Shown: in pieces, positions 18,707 through 26,075 of the stretch
Layout: each line of letters opens with the position of its first letter
Numbering within the stretch: position 1 is the stretch's first letter
Assembly: GCF_008329565.1 (NCBI RefSeq)
Contig: NZ_NPKT01000004.1
Coordinates: forward strand, 124,001 to 188,000
Direction: 5' to 3'
Source: Mycolicibacterium sp. P1-5
GTDB lineage: Bacteria; Actinomycetota; Actinomycetes; Mycobacteriales; Mycobacteriaceae
DNA length: 64,000 bases
Made by a program: the position numbers and the translations under genes
Notes under the pieces: generated by a model
Told to the model about the DNA's origin: nothing
Databases searched by the model: none
The model's input: only the letters and a program-made list of their open reading frames with translations

Positions 18707-20464
18707 TCACAGATCGACGACGACGTCCTCGGTCGGCGAAGCGATGCACAGCAGTACGTTGCCCTCGGCCGGCTCTTCCAGGGGCTCGAGATCGTAGCGG
18801 ACCCGGCCGGCCAGGAGCGCGGTCTCACAGGTGTGGCAGACCCCGGTGCGGCACGACCACCGAGTGGGTACGTCGCAGGCTTCGGCGAATTCGAGCAAGC
18901 TGGTGTCGGTGTCCCGCCACGGCACAGCGAGTGCACTGCGCGCGAATTGCACGTTCGGGCCTGCACCGGGTGGACCTTCGGGTGAATGCGGCGGTCGCAC
19001 GGCGGCCGCCACGATGCCGGGCGTGATCGCCGAGTGCGCGCCGAATCGCTCGGTGTGGATATTGCGGACGTCCACGCCGCATCCGACCAGTGCGTCGCTG
19101 ACCGCGTCCATGAACGGCTCGGGACCGCACACGAACACCTGTGCCTCGACCGGTAGGCCAAGGTCCCGCAGCGTCTGCGCGGACAGCCGTCCCTGCTGGT
19201 CGTAGTCGACACCCAGCCGGTCGGAGGCGTCGGGCTTGCTGAAGAACACACGAGACCGGCTGTGCGGCAATTGATTCAGTAGCTCGTGCGCTTCCACCGC
19301 GAATGGATGCTCGCTTCGGTCACGGGCGCCGTGCAGCCACCAGACGGCGCGCTCCGCCCCAGTCTCGGCCAACGAGTGCAGCATGGACAACACCGGCGTC
19401 ACGCCCACACCGGCCGAGATCAGGATCACCGGCTGCCGGCTGTCGTCGAGGAAGAAACTTCCCCGCGGCGCCGCCACCTCGATGAGGTCGCCGGCCTTCA
19501 CGTGGTCGTGGACGTATTGGCTGACCGTTCCCATCGTTTCCCGTTTGACGGCGATGCGGTACTCGGCCGCACCCGGCTCGTTCGACAGTGAGTAGTTGCG
19601 GATCAGCGGTGGCCCGTCCGGGTTGACCGGCAACCGAAGCACGATCGATTGGCCGGCAAGCCATTTCGGCAGCGCGACGCCAGTGGGATCAATCAACGAC
19701 ACCGAGCGCACGTTTCGGCTCTCGTCGCGCACCGCGGTCACCTCGAGCCGGCGGAAACCCGGCCAAGCCGGTGGCGGCGCGACCCCGATCAACCCACTGT
19801 TACCGGTTCCGGCGTCCTGCTCGAGAAGGCTCTGCAGCGAGGACTTCCATCCCTGGCTCAGCGCCGGGATGAAAGCGGCCCGTTCCAGAGCGTCACGGGG
19901 ATGCCCCGGAAGATAGAGCAGGGCATCGATCTCGGCGACACTGACCTGGCGCGGCCCGTCCTCGATTTTGACCACGTCCTGGCCGGCGGCCAGTTCACCT
20001 TCAGTCAGCACTCGGCAGTAGAAACCAGGCCGGTGATGTGACACCAGCAGCGCGGCCATGTGCGGTTCACCCAGCCGCATCCCGACGCGGTAGCAGGTGA
20101 CCCGTGGCTGCGTCACTTCGAGGACGACGTCACCGATCCGGTATCGATCGCCGATGCAGACCTCATCGTCGGGCAGTCCGTCGATGGTGAGGTTCTCTCC
20201 GAAGGCGCCCGGCGTCAAATCATCACGACCGAGCACCGTCGCCCAATGGTCATAGGAGGCAACCTGATAGACCAGTACCGCCCGGTTCTCGCCACCGTGA
20301 CCGCCGAGGTCGCCCTGGCCGTCGCCGTCGATGTTGAGCCGGCGCACCATGCGCGGGCCGGCCACCGGAGCCTTCCACGCGCCGGTGTACACAGTGCGCC
20401 CGTTCCACAGCACATCCTTGGGCAATCCGACGTTCACCGACACCAGCCTCGCCATCGCGGTCAC
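18707..20464 (-). CDS. MOSC domain fused to ferredoxin-type flavin reductase
   Basis: A 585-residue fusion. Residues 1-165 are a MOSC domain of the YiiM type (NVGLPKDVLWNGRTVYTGAW, GGENRAVLVYQ, a conserved cysteine in PRVTCYRVGMRL), about 165-225 a 3-alpha linker domain, about 240-340 an FAD-binding reductase domain with RNYSLSN, about 345-460 an NAD-binding domain (ISAGVGVTPVLSML, CGPEPFMD), and about 500-585 a plant-type 2Fe-2S domain with SCRTGVCHTCE and a late LLCIA. One polypeptide therefore holds an electron chain from NAD(P)H to a Mo site, as in N-hydroxylated compound reductases. It starts with a GTGA overlap on the upstream PNPOx-like gene. Confidence 0.85.
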   Translation of the reverse strand: MTAMARLVSVNVGLPKDVLWNGRTVYTGAWKAPVAGPRMVRRLNIDGDGQGDLGGHGGENRAVLVYQVASYDHWATVLGRDDLTPGAFGENLTIDGLPDDEVCIGDRYRIGDVVLEVTQPRVTCYRVGMRLGEPHMAALLVSHHRPGFYCRVLTEGELAAGQDVVKIEDGPRQVSVAEIDALLYLPGHPRDALERAAFIPALSQGWKSSLQSLLEQDAGTGNSGLIGVAPPPAWPGFRRLEVTAVRDESRNVRSVSLIDPTGVALPKWLAGQSIVLRLPVNPDGPPLIRNYSLSNEPGAAEYRIAVKRETMGTVSQYVHDHVKAGDLIEVAAPRGSFFLDDSRQPVILISAGVGVTPVLSMLHSLAETGAERAVWWLHGARDRSEHPFAVEAHELLNQLPHSRSRVFFSKPDASDRLGVDYDQQGRLSAQTLRDLGLPVEAQVFVCGPEPFMDAVSDALVGCGVDVRNIHTERFGAHSAITPGIVAAAVRPPHSPEGPPGAGPNVQFARSALAVPWRDTDTSLLEFAEACDVPTRWSCRTGVCHTCETALLAGRVRYDLEPLEEPAEGNVLLCIASPTEDVVVDL

Positions 20465-21099
20465 TCCCCCGGATCGTCGAGTTCCGCGCGCAGCCGGTCG
20501 TTTTCGGCCTGCAACGCTGACAGCTGAGCGCGCAGAGGTGTCAGCGCGGACTCGAGTTCGACCGCGCTGAAGCGCGGGGTGATGTGCTGCTGGCAGTTCC
20601 AGTCGTAGGCCTCGACGTCGACGACGACCGCACGCTCGACCACCGAGTCGTCGGTCTCGTCGGTCAAGACGTTGAGCAGTACGGGGTCCTCATCGGCGGT
20701 CACGATCCGGGCGTGCCCGAAGATCTTCAGACGACGCTGATGGGCGTAGTCGAGCGCGATGATCGCCACGCGGTCATCACCGGTGAGGTTGCCGGTGCTG
20801 ATGTACTGAAGGTTGCCCCGGAAGTCGGCCCAGCCGATGGTGTGGTCGTCGAGGGCATGGATGAATCCCGGGTTCCCGCCGCGGAACTGAACGTACGGCC
20901 AGCCGGTCTCGGAGACCGAAGCGAGATAGAAGCCGTCACGCTCGCTCAGGTAATCCTTCTCATCCTCGGTGAGCGGATCGCGGCCCGGTGACGCCTTGGC
21001 CGCCGCGAGCTTGCGACCGTAGAACCCGTCGCTGCCGCGCTCGCTTTGGACCGCTTGGACGTCGTCGGTGAATGCGATGGATGCGTAATGCTTGCTCAT
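20461..21099 (-). CDS. Pyridoxamine 5'-phosphate oxidase-like flavin protein
   Basis: A 212-residue split-barrel protein. The core (YLASVSETGWPYVQFRGG, GWADFRGNLQYISTGNL, IIALDYAHQRRLKIFGHARI) is the PNPOx-like FMN-binding fold, and the last 30 residues form a heptad-like coiled coil (LRAQLSALQAENDRLRAEL). The frame extends upstream, but the ATG at 21099 has a good CGAGGAGAC site. It lies in an operon between the DUF1348 gene and the MOSC-reductase gene and could share flavin or electron partners with the latter. The substrate is unknown. Confidence 0.8.
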   Translation of the reverse strand: MSKHYASIAFTDDVQAVQSERGSDGFYGRKLAAAKASPGRDPLTEDEKDYLSERDGFYLASVSETGWPYVQFRGGNPGFIHALDDHTIGWADFRGNLQYISTGNLTGDDRVAIIALDYAHQRRLKIFGHARIVTADEDPVLLNVLTDETDDSVVERAVVVDVEAYDWNCQQHITPRFSAVELESALTPLRAQLSALQAENDRLRAELDDPGE

Positions 21100-21121
21100 C
21101 AAAGTCTCCTCGTCGCCGCAG

Positions 21122-21583
21122 TCAGTGCAGCGGAATGTCGCGGCCTCGTTCGCTTTCTGACCGTGATCCGAAGTGGCGTCGTTCGGATTCGTCGATCGCG
21201 ATGTCATTGATGCTGGCCTCGCGTCGGCGCATCAGTCCGTTGTCGGCGAACTCCCACAGCTCGTTGCCGTAGCTGCGCCACCACTGACCACCGGGGTCGC
21301 GGCATTCGTATTGGAATCGAACTGCGATGCGATTACCGTGGAAGTCCCACAAGCTTTTTCGTAGTGCATAGTCGAGTTCGCGCTCCCACTTGGCGGTCAG
21401 GAACTGCACAATCTGGTCGCGCCCGGTGATGAACTGATCTCGGTTGCGCCACTCGCTGTCAGGTGTGTATGCCAGGCTAACGCGATGCGGGTCGCAGGTA
21501 TTCCATGCGTCTTCGGCCGCCTGCACCTTCTGCATCGCAGCGTGCAGGTCGAACGGCGGGAAAGGTGGTCGCGATTCCGTCAC
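21122..21583 (-). CDS. DUF1348 (NTF2-like) protein
   Basis: A 153-residue protein of the SnoaL/NTF2-like alpha+beta barrel. The segments [57 protein letters not shown] and [20 protein letters not shown] follow the DUF1348 pattern. The family is small (about 150 aa), so length is normal. Its GTG start overlaps the stop of the isochorismatase remnant by 4 bp and the PNPOx-like gene follows 22 bp on, so it is the second cistron of a four-cistron unit. Function is unknown; small-molecule binding or isomerisation is typical of the fold. Confidence 0.82.
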   Translation of the reverse strand: MTESRPPFPPFDLHAAMQKVQAAEDAWNTCDPHRVSLAYTPDSEWRNRDQFITGRDQIVQFLTAKWERELDYALRKSLWDFHGNRIAVRFQYECRDPGGQWWRSYGNELWEFADNGLMRRREASINDIAIDESERRHFGSRSESERGRDIPLH

Positions 21584-21786
21584 GGTGCGCCTTCCATTGC
21601 AACTGCCATGGCTCCGACCACGTCGTCGGTACTCAGCACAGAGTGCGCCAAGAAGGCGAACTTCACCAGTGCCGCCTGATAGCCGTCACCTCGTGTCGGA
21701 TGCCGTGGGCCGGCGGCGGCGCCGCGGACCACACCGTTTTGCGGGTCGATGACCGCGACCGCGGTGTCGCTCGGGTCAATATTCAT
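21580..21786 (-). pseudogene. Remnant of an isochorismatase/cysteine hydrolase (in-frame internal deletion)
   Basis: A 68-codon open frame whose first 20 residues (MNIDPSDTAVAVIDPQNGVV) look like the N-terminus of an isochorismatase-family cysteine hydrolase, including the catalytic-type aspartate in VIDPQN. Its last 35 residues ([26 protein letters not shown]) look like the extreme C-terminus of the same family. Roughly 120-140 residues that should lie between, including the catalytic Lys and Cys, are missing, yet the frame is kept. The stop is still GTGA-coupled to the DUF1348 gene, so it may survive as a translated leader. Confidence 0.6.
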
Positions 21787-21827
21787 GCGGTGCAGTCTGC
21801 CACTGCCGACTGCGCGCCGTACGATGC

Positions 21828-21839
21828 GTGACACGTCAC
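21828..21839. promoter_or_regulatory. Operator-like repeat GTGAC-AC-GTCAC
   Basis: Five-base inverted arms in the 87 bp between the divergent isochorismatase remnant and marR. It differs by one base from the core of the palindrome at 23146-23161, suggesting one regulator binds both. The adjacent MarR protein is the natural candidate. Confidence 0.55.
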
Positions 21840-21873
21840 CCTTTTTTGGGCGGCTGAAGGAGGAGCAACCCGC

Positions 21874-22368
21874 GTGGCCGCACGTCGTAAGGACTATCCG
21901 CTCAACGCATCCCAACAGCGCACCTGGCTGAGTTACATGCGGGTTTATCACCGGCTCGAGTACGAGATGAACCGGCAACTGCTCGCCGACTGCGCGCTGT
22001 CGCTCAGCGATTACACGGTGATGAATGCACTGTCCCAGGCGCCGGGCCGGCGCACGGGGCTGACCGCGCTGGCGACCACAATCGGTTGGGAGCGCAGCAG
22101 GTTGTCCCATCACCTCCAGCGGATGACCGGCCGTGGTCTGGTCGATCGGGTGCCATCCAAGTCCGACGGCCGGGCCACCGACGTGGTGCTCAGCGATGCC
22201 GGTTGGGACACGCTGCGCTCGGCCGCCCCACTGCACGCCGAGTGGGTTCGCACGCTGTTCTTCTCCGACCTCGACGCACGCCAGGACGAGCAGTTGGCCG
22301 ACATCCTGGCCACCGTCTACGAAAGCATCCTGCGAGAAGGCACCTTGCCGCGCCCGGCTCAGACTTGA
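21874..22368 (+). CDS. MarR family transcriptional regulator
   Basis: A 164-residue winged-helix regulator: an N-terminal dimerisation helix (RTWLSYMRVYHRLEYEMNRQL), the recognition region GLTALATTIGWERSRLSHHL, then LQRMTGRGLVDRVPSKSDGR for the wing, and C-terminal helices. It begins at a GTG 10 nt after a strong AAGGAGG. It is divergent from the remnant/DUF1348/PNPOx/MOSC operon and converges with the SDR gene, overlapping it by 10 bp. Matching GTGAC-NN-GTCAC repeats upstream of both the operon and the SDR suggest it controls them. The inducer is unknown. Confidence 0.85.
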   Translation: MAARRKDYPLNASQQRTWLSYMRVYHRLEYEMNRQLLADCALSLSDYTVMNALSQAPGRRTGLTALATTIGWERSRLSHHLQRMTGRGLVDRVPSKSDGRATDVVLSDAGWDTLRSAAPLHAEWVRTLFFSDLDARQDEQLADILATVYESILREGTLPRPAQT

Positions 22369-23105
22369 ACCGACCCACCGTCGACGTAGATTTCGGACCC
22401 GGTCATGAAGCTGCTCGCATCGGAGGCGAGAAACACCACGACGGCGGCGATTTCGTCGGGGTGGCCGATTCGGCCCATGGGTACCGTCGCGGCCTCACCG
22501 TCGAGCAGCGCCTGATGCTGACCACTTGGAGCCAGCCCCTTGAGCCCGGGTGTCTCGATCGGGCCCGGCACCACAGTGTTGACGCGGATCTTGCGGTCGA
22601 CCAACTCGGCGGCCCAAGTCCGGCCGAACGAGCGGATGGCAGCCTTTGACGCGGCATAGGCGCCGAACGACGGCACGCCACGACTAGCAGCCGTCGAACC
22701 GGCGAGCACGATGGAGGCCCCCTCGTTCAGCAGGGGCAGCATCTTCTGAACGGTGAAGACGGTCCCGCCGACATTGCGGTTGAAGGTGTCGCCGAGATGT
22801 TCGGGCGTCTCCTCCTCCAGGGTGGCGAACTCGCCGCCGCCGGCGTTGGCGAAAACGATGTCCAGACCATGGCCACGCTGCCTGATCACGTCCGCGAGGC
22901 GATCGAGATCGGCGATCTCGGTGATGTCGCCGGCGACCCCGGTGGCACCGGCGCCGATCGTGGCCGCTGCCGCGTCCACCCGGTCCTGGGTCCGCCCGGT
23001 GAGGAAGACGTGGGCGCCTTCGGCCGCGAGGCGTTGCGCCGTCGCCAGTCCGATGCCCGATGTGCCACCGGTGACCAGGGCCGTCCTACCGCTGAGTTGG
23101 CTCAT
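22359..23105 (-). CDS. Short-chain dehydrogenase/reductase (classical SDR)
   Basis: A 248-residue classical SDR: cofactor motif TGGTSGIGLA, the NAG-type segment FANAGGGEFA, the catalytic serine in LAGSTAAS and Y-x-x-x-K in YAASKAAI, and a C-terminal GSEIYVDGGS. TGRT after the second strand, with a following arginine, favours NADP(H). The frame is open to 23210, but the ATG at 23105 with GAGGAGAAGTA in front gives the standard MSQLSGRTALVTGG start. A 16-bp perfect palindrome lies 41 bp upstream of the start. The substrate is unknown. Confidence 0.87.
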   Translation of the reverse strand: MSQLSGRTALVTGGTSGIGLATAQRLAAEGAHVFLTGRTQDRVDAAAATIGAGATGVAGDITEIADLDRLADVIRQRGHGLDIVFANAGGGEFATLEEETPEHLGDTFNRNVGGTVFTVQKMLPLLNEGASIVLAGSTAASRGVPSFGAYAASKAAIRSFGRTWAAELVDRKIRVNTVVPGPIETPGLKGLAPSGQHQALLDGEAATVPMGRIGHPDEIAAVVVFLASDASSFMTGSEIYVDGGSVQV

Positions 23106-23145
23106 TACTTCTCCTCGATGTGTGGAATCTATAGCCGGAAGAACT

Positions 23146-23161
23146 ACGTGACATGTCACGT
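23146..23161. promoter_or_regulatory. Perfect 16-bp palindrome, probable operator
   Basis: ACGTGACATGTCACGT is its own reverse complement. It lies 41 bp upstream of the SDR start and 106 bp upstream of the divergent Lgt-like operon, so it could act on either. The core matches the site in front of marR at 11 of 12 positions. Confidence 0.65.
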
Positions 23162-23266
23162 TATTCCACGTTCGGCATGAGTCGTCGGCCGCGTCGGCGG
23201 TGCGCGCCAAAGCGGTCGCTGATCAATCAGATGTCGCAGGCGCCGTGTTCCCGATAGGTTTTGGAC

Positions 23267-24052
23267 ATGGTCCCCGAATGGCGTATCGGGCCGGTGGCGG
23301 TGCCGGTGCACAGTCTGTTCGTCGGACTCGGGGTCTTGACGGCAATGGTTGTGTTCGTCGTCGAGGCGCGTCGGCGTGGCGCCGTCAACGACCAGTCGCT
23401 TGTCGCGGTCACCGGCGCGCTCGTGGGCGGCGCGATCGGCATGCGCCTCTCCGGCTGGGTGCGGCACCTGGATTTCGCCACCAACCCGACCTTGACCCGC
23501 GCGTGGGAGTACGGCTCAAAGAGCATTCTCGGCGGTCTGCTCGGGGCGTATGTGGGCGTGCTGATCGCCAAGCGCATCGGCGGGTACCGGGGCAAAACCG
23601 GTGATCTGTTCGCCCCGGCGGTAGCGCTCGGGATGGCAGTCGGGCGGATCGGGTGCTATCTCACCGAGGCTCCCGGCCGCCCCACCTCCCTGCCATGGGG
23701 GGTGCATGCCGCCGCCACCACGCCTGAATGTCCGGGGTGTCTCACCGGGCAGTCGATGCATCCGTCGTTCTTGTACGAGATCGCCTTCCAGCTGGTGGCT
23801 TTCGCAGCGCTGTTGTGGTTGCGATCCCGGATCACCCGGCCGGGTGAGTTGTTCGTCCTCTATGTCGCGGCCTACGCCGTATTCCGGTTCTTTGTCGAGT
23901 TCACCCGCGCGAACGAGACGGTGTGGCTGGATCTGACTCGGCCGCAATGGTTTCTGCTGCCCTCGCTTGTCCTAATCGGTGTTCGGATGTGGTACGGCAA
24001 CCGGCGCGGTTACTATCGCTTCCCAGCGCATCGGCAGGAGGTCCCCGCATGA
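23267..24052 (+). CDS. Divergent Lgt-like (prolipoprotein diacylglyceryl transferase family) membrane protein
   Basis: A 261-residue polytopic membrane protein of the Lgt family, with about seven hydrophobic segments, GRIGCYLTEAPGRPT in place of the Lgt signature GRxGNFxNGExxG, HPSFLYE and FRFFVEFTR. The arginine of the signature and the late arginine are kept. However, the essential His-Gly-Gly loop of canonical Lgt (His103 in E. coli) reads SILGGLLG here, and the signature asparagine is a cysteine. It is therefore probably not the housekeeping Lgt. It is followed, with ATGA and GTGA overlaps, by a proline-rich membrane protein and a radical SAM enzyme. A role in modifying a lipid head group or lipoprotein is inferred. 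The ATG at 23267 is preferred over the TTG two codons upstream. Confidence 0.75.
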   Translation: MVPEWRIGPVAVPVHSLFVGLGVLTAMVVFVVEARRRGAVNDQSLVAVTGALVGGAIGMRLSGWVRHLDFATNPTLTRAWEYGSKSILGGLLGAYVGVLIAKRIGGYRGKTGDLFAPAVALGMAVGRIGCYLTEAPGRPTSLPWGVHAAATTPECPGCLTGQSMHPSFLYEIAFQLVAFAALLWLRSRITRPGELFVLYVAAYAVFRFFVEFTRANETVWLDLTRPQWFLLPSLVLIGVRMWYGNRRGYYRFPAHRQEVPA

Positions 24053-24504
24053 CGACTCCCCCACCGGGCGATGACCAAAACGGCGATGACGTCACCCCGC
24101 CGCCGGATCAGCCGCCGCCGCCCGCCTATCTGCCGCAGCCGCCGTGGAATCCACCGCCACCGGGGTATCGTCCCGGCGGCCAGTACGACTATCCGCCACC
24201 GTGGCAGCCACACGCCCCTCGAATCTCGGTCGGGATGGTGTTCCTGGGCGCGTTCTTGTACATGCCGCTGAATTTCGTCATCGGTTTCGCGGTGCTGACC
24301 CTGTCCGAGGGTCGGGGGCACGGGGCGTTGGTCGCCGGTGCAGTGGTGTTGGCGCTCATCGCTTTCGGTGGGGGTGGCGTGCTGCTGGCAACCTCGGCTG
24401 CCAGCGGTAAGGGAATCGGTCTCGGATTGATGATCGGGTGGGCCGTGCTCACCGTTGTCTCCGTTGGCTTCTGCACGGGCATCAATCCCGGGCTGTACAC
24501 GTGA
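24049..24504 (+). CDS. Proline-rich N-tail, three-helix membrane protein
   Basis: A 151-residue protein. Residues 1-60 are an acidic, proline- and tyrosine-rich tail (PPPDQPPPPAYLPQPPWNPP). Three membrane helices follow at about 62-84, 91-113 and 121-142. Such P/Y-rich cytoplasmic tails are common in mycobacterial membrane proteins and often mediate protein contacts. It is tightly coupled to the Lgt-like gene (ATGA) and to the radical SAM gene (GTGA). It is therefore likely to be the membrane tether of that pair. I recognise no named family. Confidence 0.7.
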   Translation: MTTPPPGDDQNGDDVTPPPDQPPPPAYLPQPPWNPPPPGYRPGGQYDYPPPWQPHAPRISVGMVFLGAFLYMPLNFVIGFAVLTLSEGRGHGALVAGAVVLALIAFGGGGVLLATSAASGKGIGLGLMIGWAVLTVVSVGFCTGINPGLYT

Positions 24505-26075
24505 CGAACTCCGGGATGGGCTTGCGGGGTGACCGGTTGTTGCGCTACGTGACCGCCTTCTGTCCGTCCTGCCACTCCGAGGCGATCGAGAGACCGCTGA
24601 CCGATGTCGCTCGCCTGAGTGGCCGGCTCGTCGAGCGCGATGAACGAGTCTGGCTCGAGCGCGGTTGCCCAACACACGGATTGGTGTGCACCCTCTACGA
24701 CGAGGATCCCGCGATCCTGTCCTATCTCGAGGAGTGGACCGCGCCGACCAAGGCCCACACCCCCGATGTCGCCGGCAACTTCGATCCCATCCCGGCGGCG
24801 TACTTGCGCGGCTTGCCGGAGATGCAGACCCAGCACACCTGCATCCTTCTCGAAGACATCGCTGAGACCTGCAATCTGCGCTGCCCGACCTGCTTCACCG
24901 ATTCTTCGCCGGACCTGCGCAACGTAGTGCCGGTCACCGACATCCTGGCCAATGTGGACCAGCGACTGGCCCGCGAAAACGGGCGCCTTGACGTGTTGAT
25001 GCTCTCCGGTGGTGAGCCGACACTGCACCCGGCACTGCCCGAGCTGTTGGCCGAACTGACCTCCCGGCCGATCACCCGAATACTGATCAACAGCAATGGC
25101 ATTCGTATCGCCGGGGATGACAGTCTGCTGGATCTCCTCACCGAGCACCGGCAGCGCGTCGAGGTGTACCTGCAATACGACGGCCTCACCGAGGTTGCGC
25201 ACCGCCATCACCGTGGTGGCGATCTGCGCTCGGTGAAGCAGACTGCGCTGCAACGGCTCTCACAGCGGGAGATTTTCACGACCCTGGTGATGACCGCGGC
25301 GCTCGGGGTGAACGATGCCGAGATCGGCGACATGGTCCAGCTCGCGTTGGCCACGCCCTACGTCGGTGGGATCAGCATCCAGCCGCAGTTCGGCTCGGGC
25401 CGATCCGGGCATGTCGACCCGTTGGATCGATTGACCCATACCGGGGTCCTCAAGCGGCTCGGCCCGCAGACCGACGGCTTGGTCACCTGGCAGGATCTGA
25501 CTGCACTGCCGTGTTCACATCCGCATTGCTGTTCGGTCGGATACATGGTTCGCGACGACGCAGGCGCATGGCGCTCGCTCGTCTCGCTGCTCGGCCATGA
25601 CGGGCTCAAGGCCAGACTCGGCTTGGTCTCGAACCGGATCGTCGACACCGAACTTCCTCAGCAGCTGCGCCTCGCGGTCAAGGAATCGCTCCTGGGCCTA
25701 CTGTCCGAGCAGTCGTCGCTGTCGCATCCAGACATCGGCGATGTGTGGCGAACCATCTGTGAGAGTTGCGATCTCGGTATGAGCACGCTACTCACCATGG
25801 CCTCGTCGGCGCTGCCCGGGCGACGGCGCAAGCTGCGCCGGCTGCTCGGCGAACGGATCGTCCGCATCACGGTCAAACCGTTCATGGACATGTCAACCAT
25901 GATCGAGGAACGATTGGTGCAATGCTGCGTGCACGTGGGCACGAGCTCAGATCAGCACCAGTGCGCCCCGTTCTGCGCCGTGCAGGCCTGGCCCGCTCTG
26001 GGGCGTCAGCGTATGTCGATCGCAGCGGGCCGACGACTTCCACTGCTCGCGGTCAGCCCCCTGGGCGGGGAGTGA
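24501..26075 (+). CDS. Radical SAM enzyme of the COG1964 (Tes/MJ0619-like) type
   Basis: A 524-residue protein. An N-terminal zinc-like knuckle (FCPSCHSE ... RGCPTHG, residues 17-60) precedes the radical SAM core: HTCILLEDIAETCNLRCPTC has the CxxxCxxC cluster motif near residue 125, then LMLSGGEPTLHP. Further cysteine clusters appear at LPCSHPHCCSVGY, ICESCDLG and VQCCVHVG ... CAPFC, consistent with extra Fe-S sites. This order matches COG1964 proteins, the family that includes the archaeal tetraether lipid synthase. The GTG at 24501 overlaps the preceding stop. The last 23 bp overlap the convergent sodC-like gene. Activity on lipid chains is inferred from family and from the Lgt-like partner. 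Confidence 0.8.
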   Translation: MTNSGMGLRGDRLLRYVTAFCPSCHSEAIERPLTDVARLSGRLVERDERVWLERGCPTHGLVCTLYDEDPAILSYLEEWTAPTKAHTPDVAGNFDPIPAAYLRGLPEMQTQHTCILLEDIAETCNLRCPTCFTDSSPDLRNVVPVTDILANVDQRLARENGRLDVLMLSGGEPTLHPALPELLAELTSRPITRILINSNGIRIAGDDSLLDLLTEHRQRVEVYLQYDGLTEVAHRHHRGGDLRSVKQTALQRLSQREIFTTLVMTAALGVNDAEIGDMVQLALATPYVGGISIQPQFGSGRSGHVDPLDRLTHTGVLKRLGPQTDGLVTWQDLTALPCSHPHCCSVGYMVRDDAGAWRSLVSLLGHDGLKARLGLVSNRIVDTELPQQLRLAVKESLLGLLSEQSSLSHPDIGDVWRTICESCDLGMSTLLTMASSALPGRRRKLRRLLGERIVRITVKPFMDMSTMIEERLVQCCVHVGTSSDQHQCAPFCAVQAWPALGRQRMSIAAGRRLPLLAVSPLGGE

